The translations under genes were made by a program, and so were the position numbers. A stretch of 64,000 nt of DNA from JARRPM01 sp963765545 (GTDB taxonomy: Bacteria > Pseudomonadota > Gammaproteobacteria > Pseudomonadales > Halieaceae): assembly GCA_963765545.1 (NCBI GenBank), contig CAVXWW010000009.1:620001-684000 (forward strand), read 5' to 3'. Below the pieces are notes generated by a model. The model saw only the letters and a list, made by a program, of their open reading frames with translations, was not told the DNA's origin and ran no database searches. Positions 26,838-34,153 of the stretch are shown piece after piece; position 1 is the first letter of the stretch; each line of letters begins with the position of its first letter.

Positions 26838-27548
26838 CTATTCGCTGGACATTTGGAATAGTACGGCGGTGAAGTCATCATGCACTTTGCCATTTTTGAG
26901 TTCGTCTTCGAGAGCAGTTGCGGCCTCAGATAGATCAAGATAACTCCGCGAAAGATCGCGGAGCCGCCGCTTGGAAATTAAGCTGTATGCCCCATCGCTC
27001 ATCAAAATTAGCCGATCACCTTCAAGCAGGTCGAAGGAACCTTGTTGTAGAGTGAATTCTGATCTAGCGGAAATTGCTGATAATAGAATATTTCGACGGT
27101 GATAGGTTTTTGCTTTGGATTTGGTCAGTACACCTGCATCCAGAAGATGTTGCATCTCGGTCTGGTCTTTTGTGCGCTTAATGAGGTCATCGCCCCGGAG
27201 GTGGTAAAGGCGGGTGTCGCCGACATGGCCAAAACGGGCCGAATTTCCCTTAACTATGCAAACGGTGAGTGTTGTGCCCATGGAACTCAATTTCTTGTCA
27301 GAGCTCGCGAGGGCGGACACAGCGCTTCTAGCGGCCTCGAATAGAGGTAGCAGGTGTGTTTCTGGGTTGTCTTGAAATATGCGCCCAGCTGCTTCTACAG
27401 CTGATTTGGCGGCTACGGCCCCTCCCGCCTCTCCGCCTATTCCGTCCGCAATAACTAGCATCTCGGCATCTCCGGACGCATAGACAGCCATATAGTCCTG
27501 ATTGGGATGGTCGCGGCCAGGGTTGGAGAAAGCAATATGTGAAGACAT
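26838..27548 (-). CDS. PP2C-family protein phosphatase
   Basis: 236 residues with the PPM/PP2C metal-site motifs: GRDHPNQDYM (first Asp region), LVIADGIGGEAGG (Asp-Gly-x-Gly), MGTTLTVCIV, ARFGHVGDTRLY, LILMSDGAYSLI and the C-terminal DDFTAVLFQ. It dephosphorylates Ser/Thr in signalling pairs. An AGGAGTT lies about 11 bases before the ATG, and the upstream kinase-like gene ends one base before the start, so the two are one operon. Its natural target is probably that kinase or its substrates. Confidence 0.9.
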   Translation of the reverse strand: MSSHIAFSNPGRDHPNQDYMAVYASGDAEMLVIADGIGGEAGGAVAAKSAVEAAGRIFQDNPETHLLPLFEAARSAVSALASSDKKLSSMGTTLTVCIVKGNSARFGHVGDTRLYHLRGDDLIKRTKDQTEMQHLLDAGVLTKSKAKTYHRRNILLSAISARSEFTLQQGSFDLLEGDRLILMSDGAYSLISKRRLRDLSRSYLDLSEAATALEDELKNGKVHDDFTAVLFQMSSE

Positions 27549-27549
27549 G

Positions 27550-28632
27550 CTAGCTCAACTCCTGTCTAAGAAGTGGGTGGAGGTCGTTCTTAGAAGCTGA
27601 AATGCTTTGTAGTAAGTGGACAAATAACTTGGCAAAAACAATTTTTAGTATTTTGGCTTCAAGTACGAATCGAGCTGCAATCCCGTCCTGGCAATTGGGG
27701 TCGAATAATTTGATGAACCGGCACTCTACATGCCATCGGTTCTGGATCGTGCACATTTCCAGGAGGGCGTTCCCTGCTTGGGATTTTGTCTCTACATTCC
27801 CGAGATCAAATATACGACCGAGCTTGTCAGCTAATACGTCGCAGTAATCGAAATCAAAAGTGCCTTGATATACAAAGTAGCAGAAATCACGAGATAGACA
27901 GGCGAACAATTCCGGTGCACTTTCGTGTGGCTCATGAATGTGGTCAGTAGAGATAGACCGAAAGACCTGGTCGTTCGAATGGCCGGCAGACTCGTTGGTG
28001 TCCATGAAATACAAAACATCATCCGATTGATCATCTGATAGATTCCCTCCGACTTCAATTAGTGCGACAACATCGGCCTCACGTTTTGAAGTGAATGCTG
28101 GTTGTTCTTTTTTCAATGCGTCGTATAGACCGGCCCGAACCGCTTCTACCGTTGCATATCGTCTTCTGGGGTTTTTTTTGGTGCATCGATTTATTACTTC
28201 GCCCAGCTTCCCATCGACTCGAATTTGATCATAGGGGATGCGTTGGGTGTCGCGAAAAAACTCATGAAGAATAGCGCCGAAGGAATAAATGTCGGATCCA
28301 GCAGTCGCGCGTTTGAAATTATTGATGAACACAGTGGCGGAATATCGCGTAGTGCCAGCTCCCTGGCCAATAGCCTTGAGAAGTGAGGAGTCTCCTTTCG
28401 TTCCAGTCATGAGTCTGAAGTCGGCAATGGATACGACGTTGGGGTGGGATATATAGCTGAGCTGGCTTACTTCTCTAACAAAACGAGCTTTTAGATGTTC
28501 GTGACCCACCGCTTTAACGAAACTTTCTTGCGGGCAATAGATTTTTTTGGTCCACAAATGGCCTTGCTCATCTCGAACCTTTACTACCTGAGCGAAGCCG
28601 CCGGCGCCGAGAATCTCAACCTCATCGTACAC
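27550..28632 (-). CDS. Ser/Thr kinase-like protein lacking the catalytic loop, with unknown C-terminal domain
   Basis: 360 residues from a GTG start. The N-lobe is present: GAGGFAQVVKV (glycine loop), LWTKKIY (ATP lysine) and LSYISHPNVVSIADF. The next residues are RLMTGTKGDSS, an activation-segment-like stretch, then RATAGSDIYSFGAILHEFF from the C-lobe. The usual VMEY hinge, HRDxxxxN loop and DFG are absent; about 100 residues are missing in frame, as if deleted between two similar ADF/SDF codons. The APE motif is also altered (YSATVF). Residues ~165-360 form a separate domain (FVYQGTFDFDYCDVLADKL, LEMCTIQNRW) faintly like SiaB/GHKL-type regulators. It is either a pseudokinase or a disabled gene. 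Coupled to the PP2C gene. MITE-like copy K lies 35 bp upstream. Confidence 0.75.
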   Translation of the reverse strand: MYDEVEILGAGGFAQVVKVRDEQGHLWTKKIYCPQESFVKAVGHEHLKARFVREVSQLSYISHPNVVSIADFRLMTGTKGDSSLLKAIGQGAGTTRYSATVFINNFKRATAGSDIYSFGAILHEFFRDTQRIPYDQIRVDGKLGEVINRCTKKNPRRRYATVEAVRAGLYDALKKEQPAFTSKREADVVALIEVGGNLSDDQSDDVLYFMDTNESAGHSNDQVFRSISTDHIHEPHESAPELFACLSRDFCYFVYQGTFDFDYCDVLADKLGRIFDLGNVETKSQAGNALLEMCTIQNRWHVECRFIKLFDPNCQDGIAARFVLEAKILKIVFAKLFVHLLQSISASKNDLHPLLRQELS

Positions 28633-28666
28633 GTTTAGTATATGCCCCTAAGTTTTCGCGTTGGAG

Positions 28667-28825
28667 GGTACTGACAAGTTAACTCAGAGGCTTGGTCTAG
28701 CGCTACACAAGTCGATCTCGCTGGACCTTAAAGGGGCATCTGCCCCCACATTCAGGCCTGGTCATTTAGGGTATCTGCATCTGGTTTCCACATTCCGAGC
28801 AAAAATTATTTAACTTGTCAGTACC
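28667..28825 (+). mobile_element. MITE-like element, copy K (159 bp)
   Basis: Starts GGTACTGACAAGTTAAC and ends TTTAACTTGTCAGTACC, near-perfect 17-bp terminal inverted repeats. The interior shares GCGCTACACA, ATCTGCC-CCAC and a right flank GAGCAAAAATTATTTAA with copy L at 33994. No open frame. The ends match those of the IS6-like relics. No 8-bp target duplication is visible. It sits upstream of the kinase-like gene and could affect its promoter. Confidence 0.8.
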
Positions 28826-28869
28826 TCTGCGACAGGACATCGCCCCGGATTCACTGTAAGCCCTGGCCG

Positions 28870-30384
28870 CTAATTGGCGAAATCCCCCTTGGCCTGCTTC
28901 TTTATCCTGATGGCGTCGCTTTGCAGTAACAGCTTCTGCGACTTCAGGGCTTTGACGGCACGCGAGATCTGGCTGCGGTAAGTACCGTAGTCCGGGTACA
29001 GCATGTGTCGTGTGGCCTCATCCAGCGGCGCCACCGATCCGGCGAGAAAGCAGGCGAGATTACCCAGTCCTTGCAGGGCGGGTGGCAGGTCGGGGTCCGC
29101 CTGGTTGCCGGATGTGTAGATGTTGAGAGGCACTTCCACAGAGGGCAGCCGTACCCCCCCCACGCCGTTACCCAGTGCGTCGCGCTGTACCTGGAAGCCA
29201 TCCACCTCCATCAATATTCCCGCGGGGGGTGGTGAGCCATCGACCACCTGCTCCTGCATTCTTTCCCACAGTGCATTGAACACATGGGACACGAAGACCG
29301 GACCATCCGCGGTAGAGTTGATCTGGTTTTCGCACAGGTCTTCCAGAAGTATTGGGTCGGGGCCAAAGATGCCAGGAGGAACGAGTACGATATCTTTGTG
29401 TGTAATGAGGTGCGCGCCGCCCGCCACTTCATAGTAGCGATAGGAAGTAGTGTCATATTGACGACCCAGCGTACCAAACGAAAGTGTTTCAATATCGGTC
29501 TCGGTTATCACCTGGTAGGTCGGCACGGGCAGGTCCGTACGCACCAGCCTGTCACTGCCCTGCAGTACCGGCGTGCAGTCCGGGAACGGAGGCGAGCCGG
29601 TTGCGCCACAAACTGGCCCGCCGTTGATGCGTCTCGACCGAATGCCGGACTGAATAAAATACCCGTCGTTGATCATCGGCAGATGGAATCCGCTCGCATA
29701 GGTGATCACCGAGCCCGCCTGCTGCGATTCCCCAGCATGGAATATCCTCTCCACATCGAATGTTGGCGGTAGCGGATTCTGGTCATCGTCACTTTTAAAT
29801 AAATTGGCGATCTGGCTCATCATGTCATAGGCCAGTCCATCGTCTGGTAAGGACAGCGAACTGTAGCGGGAGCCGCAGGACGGGGGCAGAATGCCCAGTA
29901 GTCTGCAACCTCCGAGAAGATAAGCCAGCGCCTGGTTGCTGTTGGTCACGCCTACATAGGCGATGCCATTCTCCGCAAAATACTCCGCCGAGGCATCCCA
30001 TACCGGAGCGGTGTCAAAATTGGCGGTAGAATTCCACCACTCGATAACCACCGTGCCATTAAACTTGTTGCTTTTTGCCGGCCGTCGAACAATCAGGCGG
30101 GTTTTATAGGGTACAGATGACGCTATTGTTGCTAGGTCTGTCGGCCCCAGTGGTGGATTGTTGGCGTAGCTATAAAGCGATGCCTCACCGGCAACAAAAT
30201 ACTCCTCTTCGATATAGTCCAGCGGCAGGTCTTCCACCAGTCGCACTCCCGGCACAAAGGGAGCGCCCTCATCGACAGGGGGCGTTTCAATGTGGACCGG
30301 CGTAGTTGGGTCGGCCAGTACAAGGGGCGAGACCAGTAGAGACAGCGCGGCGATAGCTGCGCGGGGAAAGTTAGATAACTGCAT
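28870..30384 (-). CDS. secreted alpha/beta hydrolase of the Abhydrolase_10 type
   Basis: 504 residues. Signal peptide to about residue 24 (AAIAALSLLVSPLVLA). The domain shows VVIEWWNSTANFDTAP, GIAYVGVTNSNQA, a nucleophile-elbow candidate HAGESQQAGSVITY (Ser of GES), and the catalytic His candidate in YYEVAGGAHLITH. A C-terminal helix-rich tail ends the protein. Members of this family are uncharacterised esterase-like hydrolases. It stands alone between MITE K and relic D, but looks full length. Confidence 0.88.
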   Translation of the reverse strand: MQLSNFPRAAIAALSLLVSPLVLADPTTPVHIETPPVDEGAPFVPGVRLVEDLPLDYIEEEYFVAGEASLYSYANNPPLGPTDLATIASSVPYKTRLIVRRPAKSNKFNGTVVIEWWNSTANFDTAPVWDASAEYFAENGIAYVGVTNSNQALAYLLGGCRLLGILPPSCGSRYSSLSLPDDGLAYDMMSQIANLFKSDDDQNPLPPTFDVERIFHAGESQQAGSVITYASGFHLPMINDGYFIQSGIRSRRINGGPVCGATGSPPFPDCTPVLQGSDRLVRTDLPVPTYQVITETDIETLSFGTLGRQYDTTSYRYYEVAGGAHLITHKDIVLVPPGIFGPDPILLEDLCENQINSTADGPVFVSHVFNALWERMQEQVVDGSPPPAGILMEVDGFQVQRDALGNGVGGVRLPSVEVPLNIYTSGNQADPDLPPALQGLGNLACFLAGSVAPLDEATRHMLYPDYGTYRSQISRAVKALKSQKLLLQSDAIRIKKQAKGDFAN

Positions 30385-30549
30385 GCTAATGTCCTTGTTA
30401 GCGTTTTTCTTGGATGCTGTATTAAAACTAGCCTAGTTCCGCTGGAGATCAAGTTTCAAAGTAGAGGAAAAATAAACGGCCTGTTGAGTAGGTTTCCTCA
30501 CTGGCCCCACTAACTTAACTGGAGAAATTTGCGAAATACCCACCTATTG

Positions 30550-30993
30550 GGTATTGTCAAATTAACTGGCCGAAATTGGTAAACTCGGCGCATGAATACT
30601 TGAAAACGACATAGATTCTCACCAGACATCATCAGTTATGCGGTCTGGCTCTACTATCGCTTCAATCTGAGCTACCCCGATATTAAAGACCTCCTCGCTG
30701 CCAAACGATTCTTCAAACGCCTATTAGGAAATCATGGCTGTGAACCCAGGCAGATCATCTCCGGCAAGCTGCGAAGCTATGAAGTTGCCCACCGTGAGCT
30801 GATACCAGAGTCAATCCGCTGCACCATGCAATATGCCAATAATCAGGCTGAGCAATCGCATGAAGCGACCAGGGTCAGGGAGCGAGGGATGCGGCGTTTC
30901 AAGTCGGCGGCCCCCTCCTTGAACTCTATTTGCCAGATTATATAGCTCCGAAGCTCTACTTTTTGGGCGAAACCAAGTTAACTTGTCAGTACC
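30550..30993 (+). mobile_element. IS6-like relic, copy D (deleted, first module site empty)
   Basis: 444 bp from GGTATTGTCAAATTAACTGG to GTTAACTTGTCAGTACC. The transposase reads MNT-like start, then AVWLYYRFNLSYPDIKDLLA without the short module seen at this point in other copies, so it documents the empty site. It then jumps to AKRFFKRLLGNHG, LRSYEVAHRELIPESI and NNQAEQSHEATRVRERGMRRF. The central part with the first catalytic Asp is deleted. Confidence 0.85.
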
Positions 30994-31169
30994 CTCAAAA
31001 CTCATGGGTAGATAAGTTTGAGCTGGCCGGAAAAAGTATGGGGTGCACACCGGGGTGGAAATCGCTGATATACCCGTCTGACCTGCCGCACTCGACGGTT
31101 GTTGAGTGTAGTGTATCTATCCGACCCAGGCACATTATCCCGCTGCAAAGGCAATTACTTCTTGGCGGG

Positions 31170-31421
31170 TTACTTTTTTCTAGCGGTCGCTTTTCTCTTG
31201 GCGGACGTCTTTTTTGCAGCTTTCTTCTTTTTGGCTGGAGCCTTTTTCTTGCCCTCTAACTTCTTCTCGAGTTGCTCGGTCTGCTTCGCAAGCTCCAGAA
31301 TCATCTTGCGGATTCCTTTTAGAGCGTCTCTGGCCTGCTTCTGAATACTTTTTTCTGCATCGACAAGTAGTTTGTTTGCATCCTTTTGGATTTGCGAAAT
31401 ACTGCTCTTCTTTGCCGCCAT
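31170..31421 (-). CDS. histone H1-like basic protein
   Basis: 83 residues. The ATG at 31421 is preferred over 31448 because AAGGAAA lies 8-10 bases upstream. Residues 1-55 form an amphipathic helix or coiled coil (LLVDAEKSIQKQARDALKGI, LAKQTEQLEKKLEG). Residues 56-83 are almost all Lys/Ala/Arg, in the style of bacterial H1-like and AlgP tails. It probably binds DNA or another polyanion as an accessory chromosome protein. It lies alone between IS6-like relics D and E. Confidence 0.65.
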   Translation of the reverse strand: MAAKKSSISQIQKDANKLLVDAEKSIQKQARDALKGIRKMILELAKQTEQLEKKLEGKKKAPAKKKKAAKKTSAKRKATARKK

Positions 31422-31495
31422 TTGAAGTTTCCTTATTCTAAATAACATAATTGGTTTTTGATGGTACTGGTCGTGAGTATAGTACAGTCCAGCTG

Positions 31496-32241
31496 GGTAT
31501 CGCCAAGTTAAGTCACCGAAATTGTTAGAATCGGCAGATGAATACCTATAAACGTCACCGATTTCCGCCAGATATCATTTCATGTGCAGTACCCAAAGCA
31601 CTTCGTGGGGCTGGCTCTCTGGCTCTACTATCGCTTCAACTTGAGGCACCGGGACATCGAAGATCTACTTGCCGAGCGCGGCATCATCGTCACTCGGGAA
31701 TCAATTCGCTTGTGGTGCATCAAGTTCGGAGGCATATATGCCAGCCGATTGAATCCAAGCCATCGCGGGATATGGCGATACCTTTTCCATCGACGAGGTC
31801 TTCGCGGGTGTGCCGGACCATTCAGATCAACGGCAAGGTCTGCGGCAAAGCGGCTTTTTAATCGACTATTGCGAAGCCTTAGTGATGAACCCAGGAAGAT
31901 CGTGATCGATAAGCTGCGGAGTTATGGCGTAGCCCATCGGGAGCTAATGCCAGATGTTGTTCATGACAGATCACAATATGCGAACAACCGAGCGGAGCAA
32001 TCTCATGAGGCGACCCTGTTCAGTGAGCGATGGTAGAGGACGTTAAAGTCGATTAGGCTGGCTCAGCGATTTGTCACCTCGTATGCCGCGGTGGCCAATT
32101 TGTTCAATCTGGGAAGGCATCTGGTCAGGGCTGAACACTATCGGAATCTCAGGGTCAGTACGTTCGCTGATTGGGGTAAGGCGGTTGCTTTAGACCAGAG
32201 ACTGAGTTATTCAGACCTCAAGAAGTTAGCTTGTCAGTACC
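31496..32241 (+). mobile_element. IS6-like relic, copy E
   Basis: 746 bp from GGTATCGCCAAGTTAAGTC to GTTAGCTTGTCAGTACC. The transposase start (MNTYKRHRFPPDI) follows an empty leader site (AATCGGCAGATGAATACC). The module at the second position (ACCCAAAGCACTTCGTGGGG) shifts the frame, which then runs LALWLYYRFNLRHRDIEDL and VTRESIRLWCIKFGG; here the third site is empty (TTGTGGTGCATCAAG). A deletion joins INGKV to GKAAFNRLL. DKLRSYGVAHREL, NNRAEQSHEAT and the right-end region remain. Confidence 0.88.
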
Positions 32242-32389
32242 TGTTTTGGGTAACAGTTATTCTGAACTGTTTGGCGCTGGTTCGGCTATCCTCCCCAGAA
32301 GGAGAGAGTACGGTCGAATTACTAACAAAGGCGTCGAGCTAACCAGAGGATACTTACACTTTTCCTTAATTCACTTTGGAAACATTAAA

Positions 32390-32767
32390 ATGAGTCAGTA
32401 TTTTTCGCGTCTCTCGCTGGCGCTGGTGATAATCGTTGCTACTGGCTGCGGCAGGGACAACTCGCTGGAAGTTGTGGCTACGGCATACACCTCGCATGAA
32501 TCACAAACAAATTCTCAGCCCAGAATTGCGGCGTGGGGTGCTGAGCTCAAGCCCGGCATGAAGGCCATTGCTGTATCACGTGACTTGTTGGATATGGGTT
32601 TAGGTCGTGGAGCGGAGGTTGAAATTGAGGGCTTACCCGGGACTTGGGAAGTCATGGACAAGATGAACGCACGCTGGGAAAAACGTATTGATATTTATAT
32701 GGGTATGGATATGGAAGCAGCGCGCGAGTGGGGAAAACAAACTGTGATTATTCGCTGGGATAATTAG
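32390..32767 (+). CDS. 3D-domain lipoprotein
   Basis: 125 residues. The ATG at 32390 opens a lipoprotein signal (LSLALVIIVATGCGRDN, lipobox ATGC). The mature part is a 3D domain: VVATAYTSHESQTN, GLGRGAEVEIEGLPGTWEVMDKMNARWEKRIDIY with the characteristic Asp residues, and AAREWGKQTVIIRW. The domain is shared with MltA-type and resuscitation-related cell-wall proteins; as a stand-alone lipoprotein it probably acts on or binds peptidoglycan. Only a weak GGAAA precedes the start. It is bracketed by relics E (149 bp upstream) and F (26 bp downstream). Confidence 0.82.
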   Translation: MSQYFSRLSLALVIIVATGCGRDNSLEVVATAYTSHESQTNSQPRIAAWGAELKPGMKAIAVSRDLLDMGLGRGAEVEIEGLPGTWEVMDKMNARWEKRIDIYMGMDMEAAREWGKQTVIIRWDN

Positions 32768-32792
32768 GGGTTGTATATCCGATATTAAGTAT

Positions 32793-32850
32793 GGTTTTGG
32801 CAACTTAACGGGCCGAAATTGCTAAAATCGGACCGTGAATACCTATAAAC
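32793..32850 (+). mobile_element. IS6-like relic, left-end fragment F1
   Basis: GGTTTTGGCAACTTAACGGG, the subterminal stretch and GTGAATACCTATAAAC are kept, then a second left end (F2) begins directly. Its leader module site is empty. Confidence 0.75.
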
Positions 32851-33182
32851 GGTACTGACAAGTTAAGTCCCCCAAATTGTTAGAATCGGTGGAGAGCCTA
32901 CCCCGCTTTATCGGGTATGACTATCTATAGGCGACACCGATTCTCGCCTGACATCATCTCCTATGCCGTATCCAAAGCACTTCGTGGGGCAGGCTCTCTG
33001 GCTCTGCTATCGTTTCACTCTGAGTCATTGGGATATTGAAGATGTACTAGCTGAACGAAGCACCAATGTCAGCCGCGAAGCGATCCGTCTCTGGTACCCA
33101 AAGCACTCGCTTCGCTCATGGGACAGGCTCTGTATAAAGTTCGGAACTATCTACGCTCGGGAGACATTAACTTGCCAATACC
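32851..33182 (+). mobile_element. IS6-like relic F2 with three module insertions
   Basis: 332 bp, from GGTACTGACAAGTTAAG to CATTAACTTGCCAATACC. It has the leader module (GAGAGCCTACCCCGCTTTAT...), the module after the YAV codons, and the full 36-bp module within the RLW/CIKFG codons (TACCCAAAGCACTCGCTTCG...). Only the N-terminal third of the transposase is left (ALWLCYRFTLSHWDI, VSREAIRLW). Confidence 0.85.
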
Positions 33183-33333
33183 CGGCCAAGATCAACGTTT
33201 TTCAAGTCTGAATTGCTTAGAATATAATGGACGTGTTTTGGCGAGCAATCGACTCGCGTTGAGCATTACAGAGCTACGCGGATATCTGAAAACAGTAAAC
33301 TTGATCACGAAAATGTAAGAGCAGTCATTATCT

Positions 33334-33978
33334 ATGACAAAAACATATGGTAAAAAGATTAAGGGATTATTTCAGGGGCGTACACGGGTGATTCGGTGGG
33401 AGCCGCACAAACTATTGTATGTACGGGTTCCAAAGAGTGGTAATAGTTCGATACGCCATTCGATTGAGGGTGGCGAGAAACATCGTATGACCAGCGCAGC
33501 TATTATTGCGAGTGCCCGCGATTGGACCACATTTTCTTTTGTGCGTAACCCCTGGTCCCGACTGGTTTCCACGTTTCGCCACAAGGCTAGCCAGGATTCT
33601 GACTCGCGCCGAATGACAGATGGTGTTTACCAGGGGTTTCTGGACGCCGGACTGCCTATTTACAAGGACATGGGGTTCGAGGAGTTTTGTGAAATTGTTT
33701 GTAGTGTTCCCGACAGTCAAACGGACAAACATCTGCGATCACAATCCAGTTTTCTGATACGTCGAAATAAACCAATCGTCTCATTCATTGGCAGGATCGA
33801 AACGATGGAAAGAGACTGGCAGAGCCTTATGGAACTTGCTGCCCTGGATTGTGCGATTTCGCATTTGAACAAGACCCGGCGCAAGCATTACCGGCATTAC
33901 TTTAGTAGTCAAAATCTGATTAATCTGGTCGGGGACCGCTACGCAAAGGATATTCAGTTTTTTGGCTATGATTTCTGA
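33334..33978 (+). CDS. sulfotransferase family 2-like protein
   Basis: 214 residues. The PAPS-binding signatures are VRVPKSGNSSIRHS (5'-phosphosulfate loop) and FSFVRNPWSRLVSTF (3'-phosphate site), in the normal order and spacing for Golgi-type carbohydrate sulfotransferases and their bacterial relatives. A cytoplasmic enzyme transferring sulfate to a surface glycan or small molecule is likely; the acceptor is unknown. No glycan gene cluster is nearby. It is a lone passenger between relic F2 and MITE L, consistent with acquisition or rearrangement, and looks full length. Confidence 0.85.
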   Translation: MTKTYGKKIKGLFQGRTRVIRWEPHKLLYVRVPKSGNSSIRHSIEGGEKHRMTSAAIIASARDWTTFSFVRNPWSRLVSTFRHKASQDSDSRRMTDGVYQGFLDAGLPIYKDMGFEEFCEIVCSVPDSQTDKHLRSQSSFLIRRNKPIVSFIGRIETMERDWQSLMELAALDCAISHLNKTRRKHYRHYFSSQNLINLVGDRYAKDIQFFGYDF

Positions 33979-33993
33979 ATTTACTCTTGTGAT

Positions 33994-34153
33994 GGTACTG
34001 ACAAGTTAACTCAAGGTCCTGGGGTGGCGCTACACACGTAGCGCTAGACCGACCGGAAATGTGTAATCTGCCTCCACTTCGAGAATTATTTGTAGGGATA
34101 TTCTGCGTTTGATTCTCACTTTTCGAGTAAAAATAAGTTAACTTGTCAGGACC
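33994..34153 (+). mobile_element. MITE-like element, copy L (160 bp)
   Basis: Starts GGTACTGACAAGTTAAC and ends GTTAACTTGTCAGGACC. The interior shares GGCGCTACACA, ATCTGCCTCCACTTC and CGAGTAAAAATAAG with copies K and J, and has a small palindrome GCGCTACACACGTAGCGC. The right terminus overlaps the last two codons and supplies the TGA stop of the RND pump gene. No coding capacity. Confidence 0.82.

Noticed and set aside
26670..26861. 63-codon hydrophobic plus-strand frame
   Set aside because: No ribosome site and it overlaps the end of the PP2C gene.
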